Below are positions 12,037 through 22,748 of a stretch of DNA of 64,000 nucleotides, piece after piece; within the stretch, counting starts at the first letter, position 1, and the number at the start of each line of letters is the position of its first letter. The notes below the pieces were generated by a model. The model was not told the origin of the DNA and did not search any database. It saw nothing but the letters and a program-made list of their open reading frames with translations. Location: NCBI GenBank assembly GCA_016584305.1, contig JACEEZ010003458.1, positions 142,501 through 206,500 of the forward strand, in the 5' to 3' direction. The translations under genes were made by a program, and so were the position numbers. Source of the stretch: Chionoecetes opilio (Eukaryota > Arthropoda > Malacostraca > Decapoda > Majidae).

Positions 12037-12301
12037 TACCTAGTTGTATTTACCTAGTTGTGTTTTACAGGGCCTGAGCTACACTAGCTCGTGGGGTCCC
12101 GTCTCCGTATCTACATTTATCCAGTCTTTCTTTCAATTGGTGCACATTATATGCCGATATCACCTCCTCATTTAGTCCATTCCAAACTTCTACATTTCTA
12201 TGAGGGAAGCTGTACTTCTCTATGTTGTTCAGGCATCTTCCTTTTCCTAATTGTTTTGTATGTCCCCTTGTGTATCGACCTTCTCTTTGTTTCCGAGTCA
12301 A
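12034..12301 (-). mobile_element. LINE reverse transcriptase C-terminal remnant (TACCTAGTTG family)
   Basis: The minus-strand frame from 12301 to about 12065 ends in KYSFPHRNVEVWNGL...KERLDKCRYGDGT. This is homologous to the C-terminus at 28134-28300 (KYSFPYRSIEAWNNL...FKGKLDNSRFGDGT). It is followed by the same AACTAGGTAAATACAACTAG-type 3' tail. Severely 5'-truncated. Confidence 0.85.
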
Positions 12302-12620
12302 TACTCTCTCATTGTGGGTGTGGGTGTGTGTGTGTGTGTTGTGTATGTGTTAGGACAACTATTTTATATTTACAAAAGCCATAGAAAATTTATCACATCT
12401 ATATCTTTACGTTTAGTATATTGGTAATCTAAAAATATAACTCCTGTGATGTGTGTGTGAGTGGAGTGTGTGTGTGTGTTTGTGTAGGACAATTAGTCTT
12501 TTGTCTGATATTTTCTCATATAGCTATAATCAGGAGCAAGACAGTCTTTCAGAATTCATATTGGAGAAATAATAAAGTCCGTTTTGTAAATTATGAACTT
12601 GTCTACTTAACCATAGAAAT

Positions 12621-12821
<201 letters not shown>

Positions 12822-13126
12822 AGTCGTGAATATACAATCAGTGTTTAAAAAGATAGAAAGATAAGCTGAGTATACAATCAATTAGTCAACACGAAACACA
12901 CATTAATAGTACAGATACGGGAAAGAAAATCTATATGTTACTATTAGAAATTATATATAAGTAAAGGTATCAACAGGTGTGTTCGTTAATTACTATTACA
13001 TAAGTATAGATGAATTGTGAAACTAAATGAAGGTGTGAGAGTTAATATTATGTACCTAATGGAGAAATAGGTGATATAGATTGGCAAGAAAGAGAAAAAT
13101 AGAGATAACATACCAAAACATATTAC

Positions 13127-13396
13127 CTACCGTAGATAACACTATAGTCGCCAGTCACTTGCCACTGCACTAATGTCGCCAGGCACAATATATTACGAAT
13201 GATAGCATCACTACAGACTTTTATGTGTCACTGAAAAGGCATGCACAGTTGTTTATATTATGTACTGTACATCACACTACATGTCTTCAGTGGCACATAT
13301 AAGTTAGTAGTGATGCTAAAATTCGTAATATATATCGTGCCTGGCGACATTAGTGCAGTGGCAAGTGACTGGCGACTATAGTGTTATCTACGGTAG
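13127..13396. mobile_element. CTACCGTAG-ended palindromic MITE, copy 1 (270 bp)
   Basis: Left end CTACCGTAGATAACACTATA and right end TATAGTGTTATCTACGGTAG are exact inverted repeats. Pairing continues for about 90 bp (GTCGCCAGTCACTTGCCACT and so on), so the whole element folds into a hairpin. A related copy lies at 18573-19056. Confidence 0.9.
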
Positions 13397-13536
13397 TGGA
13401 GAGATTAGTTATATAGATTGACGAGATCGAGAAAGATAGATAGAAACATACCAAAAAAAAAACACATTTACTTTAAGCAACATTAATTCAACACCTAGCT
13501 AGCTATTCCAACTCTTTCATCAACAAACAGGAAACC

Positions 13537-13555
13537 ATGAAGGGCGCAACATATG
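13537..13555 (+). CDS. Putative first coding micro-exon of the GPCR
   Basis: AAACCATGA opens six codons (MKGATY) and one extra base before a GGTAAGC donor (phase 1). The next exon at 15325 begins AG TAC AGC, completing a Glu codon, so phases fit. The three coding pieces total 1,392 nt, exactly 464 codons including stop. There is no homology support for so short an exon, so it is a reasoned guess. A different upstream exon of the same phase is the main alternative. Confidence 0.4.
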
Positions 13556-14202
13556 GTAAGCATCCTCGAGACACCTGTGGGCGCTGAACGAAGTAAAGGT
13601 GTCACATCAACCCCTTATCTTATCACAACGTTGCCACCACCACCATATCATTGCTATCGAATACACTATAACTCGATAGGTACTTCAACATGAGACTTAA
13701 CCACATTTAATCTTCGCAAAATCAATAACTATGATAGTATAGCTTATGGAGACCTGTTTGTGCGTAAGAAATAGGGTTGGATTGCATTAGAGGAGTTATA
13801 ATGCGTTGAGAATCATTGGCATCTTTAAGAAAATTGTGATGGATTAGGTTATGTGGGAGAGAGTGGATGCGATGTCAGTATGCTTATGTCTGTGATAGCG
13901 TGAAGTGGTGCGAATGGCTCTCTTGTGAACTATAATGTAAAGTTAATAATATTGGGGTATAAGATGTATTTTATTCATGATTTTAGTGGATGGAAAAAGA
14001 AAATAGTGGCACATTAGGTTATGTGGATGTGATGGCATATGCTTGTGTCTGTGATTGCGTGAAGTAGTGAATACTATATATGGCTCTTATGAAGTTATGA
14101 ACTACAGTATAATGTAAAGTCAATAATATTGGGGTATAGGATGTAGTCTACTCATATCTTAGTGGATGAAAATAATGTTAGAAATATTAGGTTTGTTCTT
14201 TG

Positions 14203-14800
14203 CAAAGGTGGGCATTCCGCAATTTTAGTCCGCAATTCCGCAATTCGCAACTTGCGGAATGGGTAACTCGGTTGCGGAATTACACAATTGCTGATGCCTG
14301 AAAAAAAATGCGGAATTGCGGGTTGCGGACCGCCAAAATTTTGAAACGCAATCGCAATAATTGTGACGGTCACCACCTTCAAAGTGCGGGGGAGGAGGAG
14401 GAAGATTACTTAGATTAGTGATTACTAGCCAGTAGACTGTGAAGTATAAAAGTAAAGAAAAGCACTAAAAGAGACAAAGACTTAAAATTGTGAAGGACAA
14501 GTAACAAGTATAGACAGAAACAGAATAGGAATACAGAAGTATTAAACACTAATAAAGAGTCTAGAGACATTTTTTGTTTTAATTGTAGGTGTTTAAGAGT
14601 CTAGAGACATTTTTTTTTTTTTATTGTAGATGTTTTGTTTTAATTGTAGGTGTCAAAATTAGTTTGCGGAATTGCGGAATTGCGATTGCGAAAAGGCCTA
14701 TCTGAAAAAAATTGCGGAATTGCGATTGCGGACTGGTGCAGGTCGGAATTGCGGAATTGCGATTGCGGAATTGGAACAAAAATTGCGATGCCCACCTTTG
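14203..14800. mobile_element. hAT-like MITE with 8-bp target duplication (598 bp)
   Basis: The ends CAAAGGTGGGCATTCCGCAA and TTGCGATGCCCACCTTTG are imperfect inverted repeats. They are flanked by the direct repeat GTTCTTTG at 14195-14202 and 14801-14808. Subterminal regions are dense in the words GCGGAATTGCG and CGCAATTCCGC. Eight-bp duplication and C/GTGGGC termini are typical of hAT elements. No transposase frame is present. It lies inside the putative GPCR intron 1. Confidence 0.92.
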
Positions 14801-15324
14801 GTTCTTTGTATGTATGTAAGATGTGAGTTGGTACTGTACTACTATATCACTGAAGTTATTGGTAAATTAAGAGAAAACTTATAAGTGTGCGGAGTAGCCT
14901 ATATCTTGTGAGAGTGCGATACTCGAGCTAAAAAGTGTGTTTAAAGAGTGAACAAGTGTGTGTGATGTAGAATTCATAAATAATGCATACTAATCATCAT
15001 AATTAATAGCTACTATTTTTTTTCACAGTGGCCACGATGTTAGACTCTGCTGAGAGGAAGGTCAAATTGCGAAGAAGAAAATAAAAGCACATGCCCTTTT
15101 TTTTCTTTTTTTTTTGCCAACCACACCGTCTCCAAATATGTTCCTCGAGGGTAATAGTAATGATAATGATAATTGTGATGATGATAATGATGATAATACT
15201 AATAAAATAATATAAATTAAGTAATCATGATAATAACAATAATAATAGTAATAATAATTATATTTTCTCGTGGTATGATTTTTTTTTTTATCAATCCCTC
15301 TCTCTCTCTCTCTCCTTCCCGCAG

Positions 15325-15510
15325 AGTACAGCTGGTTCCACGCGGCTCCCCTGAAGGGCTCCAGAACCCCCCTCAGCGGCCCTTGGGAGGCGGCGATGGT
15401 GCGGGAGGTGCGCTGGGTGGCCTACGGGGTGGTGGCGCCCCTCATCCTCTCCGTCGGCATACTGGGGAACCTCTTGGTCATTGTGCTCTTACGGCTACCG
15501 CAGTTCAAAG
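15325..15510 (+). CDS. Class A GPCR exon 2 (N-terminus and TM1)
   Basis: Acceptor CTTCCCGCAG after a CT-rich tract, donor CAAAG|GTTGGG, entered and left in phase 1. It encodes EYSWFHAAPLKG, then a membrane segment VVAPLILSVGILGNLLVIVL with the GN motif of rhodopsin-class TM1, then LRLPQFKG at the first intracellular loop. It joins exon 3 in frame to give VVFSFFTVLAVADLL (TM2). Confidence 0.88.
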
Positions 15511-15905
15511 GTTGGGAAATTCGATAAGCAGTAGTGGAAGACTGGGAGTAGCAGTAGTAGAAGCAGTAGTAGTAGTAAAGGTCCTCATCGTAAGTCGAGG
15601 GAAACAAATTTAAGTGATTTTCGTGACATACAAATTGTTACAGTCACGCAGAAAGCTTGTAAATTCACGTGAACGCAAATGAATTAGTGTATCTATAAGT
15701 CTATAACTCTTCTTTCGTGCTTTTGTATATGTATAAAGTCATCTGTATACATTATATTTTCTTATAAGATCACAGAACATAAGAAAATAAGGAAGCTACA
15801 AGAGGCCGCGAGACATACACGTGGTAGTTCCTGTAGGTTTCATTAGATACGTTTACCCACTAAAAGCTACATCCATAGTTACGTGCACTTGTTTTCCTCC
15901 TTCAG
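15511..15905 (+). other. GPCR intron with LINE tail
   Basis: It contains a minus-strand LINE 3'-tail fragment at 15776-15832 (ACATAAGAAAATAAGGAAGC...GGCCGCGAGAC). The acceptor TTTTCCTCCTTCAG ends at 15905. Confidence 0.75.
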
Positions 15906-17092
15906 GAGTTGTGTTCTCCTTCTTCACGGTGTTGGCGGTGGCTGACCTCCTCTCCCTGGCACTCTGCATTTCTCCTCTCCACCACATCCTCGCCGGTGCC
16001 ACGGTACACCACGCCACCGCCGTCTGGTACTCCTACTTCGAGCTCCTCCTCCTCGGCGTGGCCATGTCCACTTCGGTGCTGATCGTCGTCTGCATCACCG
16101 TGTACAGATTCTTCTCCGTGTGTCGTCCGGGAAAGTTTCAACGCCTCAACAACCCCCGCTTTGCCTGGGTCTCCATGGCGGCTGCTTTTGGTACAGCCGT
16201 GGTGGCGTGGCTTCCTATGAGCTTCCTGCGTCAGCCTAGGATAGCGGAGGAGTGCCAGGCGCCCTCCTTCACCCCACCAGACAACCGGACGTGGTGGGTG
16301 GCTTGCCTGATACACGATGCGAGTGGGAAAGGTTACTTCATCGCCTACGTGTGGATACGACAAACCCTGGTGACGTTCCTGCCCATCTTGGCTGTTGTGA
16401 CGCTGAACGTGTGCACACTCCGAGGCTTCTTGCGGCATAGGGAGATGAGGCGGCGCTTGCTGAACCAAAACACCAGCGAGCAAGCTCCCCCGGTGTCCAA
16501 GAGCCGCGAGGAGAAGTATTTGATGGGCCTCCTGATAGCCGTGATACTCTCCTTCGTCATCACCATCGTGCCTTCAGGTATCGCAAACGCAATCAACACC
16601 GGTTCGAACACCAGTAAAGTTGAATTCGTGATCTTCAGTGCAGTGGCGAATAACCTTGAGATACTGAATCACTCGCTGAATTTTTACCTTTACATTCTGT
16701 GCAGCAAGACAGTCCGCGATACGTTGCTAGAATATTATAATAAACATCGGAGTAACGTGACGCGGAAATTCGACGGCTTCTTCTCTCGGGAAGTGAAATC
16801 AAGGACGAGTGGCGTGCGTAAAGAGGGACGGAAGAAAGATTCGGAGAGTCCATTGTCCGAATTACAGACAGGCAAAGACACACAGCAGATATACGCCATA
16901 TCACGCACGTCTCTGCCTTCTGAGCCCTTTCCCGCCGTCACCCAGGGAACAGACAGCATTGTGTGGCGTGAGGGAAACAGGCAAAATGAAGCTCTGCAGG
17001 ACTACAGGTTCCCTCATGTTATTAGGAGCCTCTATGGCACTCCTGCGTCGTCTACAGGGCATGAAAATCCTAATTTTGAGTTTACTCTATAA
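15906..17092 (+). CDS. Class A (rhodopsin-like) G-protein-coupled receptor, TM2 to C-terminus
   Basis: With the previous exons this gives a 463-residue seven-helix receptor at the plasma membrane. Visible segments are TM2 (LAVADLL), TM3 (LLLLGVAMSTSVLIVV), TM4 (FAWVSMAAAFGTAVVAWLP), an extracellular loop with EECQAP and an NRT glycosylation site, TM5 (LVTFLPILAVVTLNV), TM6 (LLIAVILSFVITIVP) and TM7 (ILNHSLNFYLYIL). The DRY position reads VYR and NPxxY reads NHSLNFYLY. The NHS(L/M)NFYLY style resembles arthropod FMRFamide-receptor-like peptide receptors, but ligand and subfamily are not assigned. The tail of about 120 residues is Ser/Arg-rich. Clean frame throughout, stop TAA. Confidence 0.93.
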
Positions 17093-17878
17093 TAACACTC
17101 AATTGTTATCCTCAGTATACCTATGAATATCACTCGAAATATTCCAGTATTACCTGTAATCGGATTAATTAGCCAGGGATCGCGAGGCAGAATGCGCCTG
17201 GGCTATACCAAGGTCACTAGCTCTATAAGTGACCTTGGGCTATATCAAGGTCACTAATAGCTCTATAAGTGACCTTGGGCTATATCTGAATTACTTCTTT
17301 GTCACGATACAAAACTCCAAGGAGCAGAAAGAGCCGCTGTTTGTATAGTTTATGTAGTTACTACATGTTTTATGTACAAGTATAGTTTATGTTTATGTAC
17401 AAGACAAGTGGATGGTGCTGCTATACACCGTCTTGTACACTGCCACACGGTCACAGCAGCACGTACCAAGGATAATATATAAACCATACCACCTCTATAT
17501 TACTATCCTTGGCACGTACAGTTTTTCAATGGTGTCCCGTCCAGGGGCGTAGCTAGACATTTGGGGGCCCAGGGGGCTTACTTTCTGGAGGGGCCCCCTC
17601 TAAAGTTGTCAGGTGTTTTGGGGGGGGGGAGACAACCAGCTGGGGGGTTTTCGGGAAATTTTTGGAAAATGAACATATTTTGGTGCATTTCGACACTTAG
17701 AGACTTCTTTCAAGCCCCAAGTGTATGTCGAAAGTGAATATCACTATCAGCACAGACACGTATTTTACGCCGTATCCCGGTGCAGGATGTATGGCTGATC
17801 GACCTCCTATAGGATATGACTGTACCAAAGAGTTCTATCGCTGTGGTAGGTATAGGCTATATAGTATATAATGGGGTG
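17093..17878. other. GPCR 3' flank with small hairpins
   Basis: A unit GGCTATA(C/T)CAAGGTCACTA.CTCTATAAGTGACCTTG occurs twice at 17201-17284; each copy is an inverted repeat around AGCTCT. A fragment at about 17543-17600 (CAGGGGCGTAGCTAGACATT...GGGGGCCC) resembles the termini of the hAT-like element at 20143-24593, so it may be a truncated relative. Confidence 0.55.
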
Positions 17879-18094
17879 TGGCTGATACCAAAGTATATAG
17901 ACTAGTATATATACTTTGGGCTGATAAATCCCTACACCTTTAAAAAGATAAAGAAAAATTAAGTTCATTTATTTATACATGTAGTACTACATGTATAAAT
18001 AAATGAACTTAATTTTTCTTGATCTTTTTAAAGGTGTATAGGGATTTATCAGCCCAAAGTATATATACTAGTCTATATACTTTGGTATCAGCCA
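17879..18094. repeat. Near-perfect 216-bp palindrome
   Basis: TGGCTGATACCAAAGTATAT at the left is the exact reverse complement of ATATACTTTGGTATCAGCCA at the right. The pairing runs continuously to the centre ACATGTAGTACTACATGT at about 17987. I see only one substitution and a 2-bp difference. There is no loop to speak of and no obvious target duplication. Confidence 0.95.
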
Positions 18095-18260
18095 TATGTG
18101 CAGTACTACGTATGTAGTACTGACCTATATGTACGTAGCTATATTTATTTATTTATGCATAAATAATAAAACGTGTTTCTACATATTGCACAACGTTTTA
18201 ACCACGTTTGTGTGTAATTACTAATTACCTATTTGTTATATCCAATATGGATTCAAATAT

Positions 18261-18262
<2 letters not shown>

Positions 18263-18293
<31 letters not shown>
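18263..18293. repeat. (CA)n microsatellite
   Basis: An uninterrupted CA run of about 30 bp just upstream of the SINE. Confidence 0.95.
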
Positions 18294-18295
<2 letters not shown>

Positions 18296-18313
18296 CGTAG
18301 GGTACTTACTTAG

Positions 18314-18570
18314 GGGATTCCGTAGTGTAGTGGTAGCACGCCCGGTTCACAACCGAGAAGTCCCGGGTTCGATCCCCGGGCGGAGCGGAAACAGATGGGC
18401 TGTTTCCTTAAAACCCGAGCCCCTGTCCACCCAGCAGTGAATGGGTACCGAGTGTTAGCCGGGGTTTGTGACCCGCCTCCCGGGATGATGGCTTCACTAA
18501 GCACTAAGGATGAACGATAAAAATGATGATATGGGGGCCATACGAGCGTTGCTCTGGCCCCGTAAAATAC
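18314..18570 (+). mobile_element. tRNA-Val-derived SINE
   Basis: The head has a Pol III A box (TAGTGTAGTGG), an anticodon arm GG-TTCACAA-CC with CAC anticodon, and a B box (GGTTCGATCCC), as in tRNA-Val. It continues into a non-tRNA body (GCGGAAACAGATGGGC...GGATGATGGCTTC) ending near GGCCCCGTAAAATA. The head has mismatched stems and no proper acceptor closure, so this is a SINE rather than a working tRNA gene. Confidence 0.85.
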
Positions 18571-18572
18571 AA

Positions 18573-19056
18573 CTACCGTAGATAACAGTAAAGTCGCCAG
18601 GACAACTTTTTTTTCTGTTTACAGACGTGTGGTGGCGTTAATACTTACATTTCTACATCCATGATTTCAGGAAAGTTAGAAGGGGCTATCTGGAGAGTCT
18701 GTGTCATTTTGTGTCTTCATCTGTGTCATAGTATGGCTATAAATGAACAAATTACAAAAATATCTACAAAGTGGCTACCAACAGTAGAGTCGCCATCTAG
18801 TGTTTATTTACTGAGTGTCGTACCGCTGTCGTCGTCGCCCGAAAAAATAACGCGTAGCGAAATTTGAAACCGTCTATACTCGCAGATACAAAGCATAAAA
18901 CAACGCTGAAACAGGGTAGATTATACACAGTCATGATATAAACTACTGTGTATCATCTTCAGTGGCACATAAAAATCAGTAGTGATGCTATAATTCGTAA
19001 TATTTGGCGGCTGGCGACATCACTGCAGGTGGCGACTTTACTGTTATCTACGGTAG
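18573..19056. mobile_element. CTACCGTAG-ended MITE, copy 2 (484 bp)
   Basis: Ends CTACCGTAGATAACAGTAAA and TTTACTGTTATCTACGGTAG are inverted repeats. The right arm shares TTCAGTGGCACAT, TAGTGATGCTA.AATTCGTAATAT and GGCGACAT with the copy at 13127-13396. It is longer and less symmetric. It directly follows the SINE. Confidence 0.88.
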
Positions 19057-20029
19057 ATGAATACAACTACGTAGATGAATACACACAGAGAAGGTGGCAT
19101 TGCGGGCGCTTCAAATGATTTGTGTTTGGCACATTTCAAGTTTATGTGATTGGCGTCGCTTATGGTGCGCCTCGCGGGGAGGCGCCATGCATATATTCCC
19201 CACGAAAGGAGAACCAATTATTTCGGGCGCGAGCGGGAGTTAATTAAGCAACATTTACAAACGTGAAATATCCAAGACCATTAATTAGAGAGAGATATGT
19301 ACATTGAAGGAAAGTAATACGTAGGAAGTGCACGGTAAGCAAATATATAGGGTCAATATAGCTATGTTTAACTATCACTGAGTTTAGTGAGCTATATGAC
19401 AATGGTATGACATCTTATATGTGTTGCCATTATGATATGACAGCTGGAGAGCATGACATGAACACTTTAAGAATGTGGATATTGAAAACTATAGTAAAAT
19501 GCGATTGTCTGGTCACATGAGATGGGCGATGCAGCATGCACAAGGTGACAAGGGAACAGCTCCCATGTCACCAAGGACGCCGACTCGCCGAGTATTATGC
19601 GAGACATCTGAAAAAACCCAATCCTAAGCATGTGCATAGATCAGCAGTGGATAAGCAGAGGCGCTTTATGTCCATGCATGCATGGAGCTATAATATAGCG
19701 TGAACCCGCGTGAGGGCCCCTCCTTATATAACACCTCCATGCATGCATGGTTATATATCTATGCTTTGACGGATCTCTATGATGCAAGACAAGGACTATT
19801 ATAGAACGGGAAAATATAATGGAATAATATTTATCAATGTCGTGAGGTGTAATCATTGGAAAGCATTGTAGTGTGTACCGTACGAGAAGCGAGAACAGTG
19901 GATTGGGTGGGTAAACGATCCCAACATGTAGTTGTAAACAGAGTGGCTCATGCCTGGGTCGCCATGTCTGGAAAGCTTGGTGTGCCACGGTTGACCAGTG
20001 TCCCCACTGTGTGACACTGGCGTTGACAT
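19057..20029. other. Intergenic region upstream of locus 1
   Basis: Mixed sequence with a CCATGCATGCATG inverted pair around 19674-19750. No gene recognised. The region after 19850 is less AT-rich and may include a promoter for the family gene at 31520. Confidence 0.35.
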
Positions 20030-20039
20030 AAGTAGTGGC

Positions 20040-20092
20040 TGTTAAGGGTGAAGCAGTGGCCCCGGGCACGCCAGGGCCAGGTTGTCAGGTGA
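20040..20092 (+). other. Candidate 5' UTR exon of locus 1 (A1+B1 gene)
   Basis: GAAGCAGTGGCCCCGGGCAC followed by GCCAGGGCCAGGTTGTCAG ends at a GTGAGTGG donor. A similar block with the same donor word lies at 44251-44293, upstream of locus 2 (CCCCGG.CACGCCAGG....GGT..G.AG|GTGAGTG). Since A1 starts right at an acceptor, an upstream non-coding exon is required, and this is the best candidate. The exon's 5' limit is unknown. Confidence 0.35.
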
Positions 20093-20340
20093 GTGGCGGG
20101 GGCTAAGAGTTCTTCATATCGTGTGTTATCTTGTCATCACAGCAGTGGCGTATTTAGGATCTTGAAACATTGGGGGCTAGCCCAGCCAAGTGATTTTTAA
20201 ATTTTTACAGGATTTCAATTTATTCATGAGTATAATGAATGTAAGATGTGAGACACTGCTCTACCAAAAGGCTCCGGTAATTTGCTTAGGATAACTTTCG
20301 AAACATGAAATTAAAATAAAATTAAATCAATCTGAGTTGT

Positions 20341-20374
<34 letters not shown>

Positions 20375-20626
20375 CATCACAAAGAGCTGGCCAAGGGCAC
20401 AACAAAAATGGGTAACACAAAGCCCGCTTAGTTACCAGTCCCTATAAAGAAAACAGTAAGAGAATAAAATAAAAAAGAGGGGTGAGCCAATTTAGTTCGG
20501 GAGGTGTCTTGTTACTCTTCTTTTGAAAAGATTTAAGTCATAGGAAAGTGGAAAAATAGAAACAGGAAGAGAGTTCCAGAGTTTACCAGTGAAAGGGATG
20601 AAAGAGTAAAGATACTGATTAACTTG

Positions 20627-21297
20627 GGTCACCCGAAATATACCAAAAACCGGTTTTTGGTATACCTGATACCAAAAACCTTTTTGGTCCATATCAAAAA
20701 CCAATTCATTGTTGAATGAGCAAAGATTCTTTATTTCATAATCGTCGCATGTATCAATCTAGTGTAGATCTGTTTATATATAAAGCGTGAATCAAAACTA
20801 CACGGATATTATTCGTGTAGGGAGGTTTTTGGCATGACTTGTGTGGGTTTTTGGCTTGGGCGTTATGAAAAACAGAAAAAAACACAACTCATGTCATACA
20901 GAATCAGGAATTGCTATCAAACTATAGAACACAGTTGATGATCGTATATTAATTTTGGACATGCACGTGACTCATGCAGCATATGCGTCGTTCATAATAT
21001 TGCCGTTATTTAGTGAGCGCCTGCCAAAAACCTGGCTGTGCTACCTGGCTGTGCTACCAAAAACACACACAATATCCTTTCCCTTCAAATTCATCGCTAA
21101 TAATGATTCGCCTAGACAAAACCTGAAGATCGAATATGCAAATATATATTTTAAAACTGGATATCACCCACTAAAAAGGTTTTTGGTATGGACCAAAAAG
21201 GTTTTTGGTATGGACCAAAAAGGTTTTTGGTATGGACCAAAAAGGTTTTTGGTATCAGGTATACCAAAAACTGGTTTTTGGTATATTTCGGGTGACC
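20627..21297. mobile_element. Foldback element FB-a inside the LINE (671 bp)
   Basis: Ends GGTCACCCGAAATATACCAA and TTGGTATATTTCGGGTGACC are inverted repeats. The flanks GATTAACTT (20617-20625) and GATTAATTT (21298-21306) are a 9-bp target duplication with one change. The inner right arm has GGTTTTTGGTATGGACCAAAAA repeated four times (21176-21252). No open transposase. Long inverted ends with 9-bp duplication point to a Mutator-like group (inference). Confidence 0.88.
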
Positions 21298-21345
21298 GAT
21301 TAATTTTTGCATTAGGAAGATGGACAGAATAGGGATGAGAATGAG

Positions 21346-22748
21346 CGGTCCTACTGAAATATGCCAAAACCTGGGGTTTTGGCATAAAGTAATCAAAAAC
21401 CTTTGGCCCAATCAAAAACCTTTCTGAGCGCCATCTGGCGAGGACAATGCAACCCTCAGAATTTATTGCAAAACCTGCTTAATGATAAATAAACATATAT
21501 CAAAGTATATACCTCGATCTACCAGGAAAAATAGCACATAAACTTGTTATTCTTATATATATAAAAACCAAGAATATTGTTATGCCAAAACCATCAGAAT
21601 TTATACCAAAACCCTTAGAATGTATTGCAAAACCTGTTCCATGATAAATAAATATATATCAAAGTAGTATATACCTCGATCTACCAAGAAAAATAGCATA
21701 TAAACTTGTTATTCTATATACAAAAACCATGAATATTGTTATGCCAAAACGCTCAGAATTTATGCCAAAACCCTCAGAATGTATTGCAAAACCTGCTTCA
21801 TGATAAATAAACATATATAAAGGTATATACCTCGATCTACCAGGAAAAATAGCATATAAACTTGTTATTCTTATATACAAAAACCATGAATATTGTTATG
21901 CCAAAACCCTCACAAGTTATGCCAAAACCCTCAGAATTTTATCCATGATGACGTAACGTGACCGTGACGTCACTTCCTGCTTGTGTGACCTTGAAAGACG
22001 TGTGTCTCTGGAGGCAAGGATTCAGACATGGTGCGAAAACCCTCGCATGTTATTACTTTTTTTTATGCTATTATAAGTTTATATGCTATTTTTTCTGGTA
22101 GATCGAGGTATATACCTTTATATATGTTTATTTATCATGGAACAGGTTTTGCAATAAATTCTGAGGGTGTTGGCATAAATTATGAGCGTTTTGGCATAAC
22201 TTGTGAGGGTTTTGGCATAACAATATTCTTGGTTTTTGTATTATAAGAATAATCAAATTTATATGCTATTTTTCTGGTAGATCGAGGTATATACTTTGAT
22301 ATATATTTATTTATCATGGAACAGGTTTTGCAATACATTCTAAGGGTTTTGGCATAACTTGTGAGGGTTTTGGCATAACAATATTCTTGGTTTTTGTATT
22401 ATAAGAATATCAAATTTATATGCTATTTTTCCTGGTAGATCGAGGTATATACTTTTATATATGTTTATTTATCATGAAGCAGGTTTTGCAATAAATTCTG
22501 AGGGTTTTGGCATTACAATATTCTTGTTTTTTGTATATATAAGAATAACAAGTTTATGTGTTATTTTTCTTGGTAGATCGAGGTATATACTTTGATATAT
22601 ATTTATTTAGCATGGAACAGGTTTTGTAATAAATTCTGAGGGTTGCAATGTCCTCGCCAGATGGCGCTCAGAAAGGTTTTTGATTGGGCCAAAGGTTTTT
22701 GATTACTTTATGCCAAAACCCCAGGTTTTGGCATATTTCGGTGGACCC
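21346..22748. mobile_element. Foldback element FB-b inside the LINE (1.4 kb hairpin)
   Basis: The termini GGTCC.ACTGAAATATGCCAA and TTGGCATATTTCGGTGGACC resemble those of FB-a. The flanks share AGAATGAG (21338-21345 and 22749-22756). Each arm contains three to four tandem units of about 140-150 bp with the words CCTCGATCTACCAG, ATAAACATATAT, GCCAAAACCCTCAGAATTTA. The right arm is in inverted orientation, so the element folds into one long hairpin around 21950-22030. Confidence 0.88.

Noticed and set aside
18314..18385. Functional tRNA-Val gene
   Set aside because: The acceptor stem does not close and the sequence continues into a SINE body; treated as SINE head.
21480..22640. Regularly spaced repeats resembling a CRISPR array
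   Set aside because: Units are about 145 bp, in two opposite orientations within a hairpin element of a eukaryotic genome.
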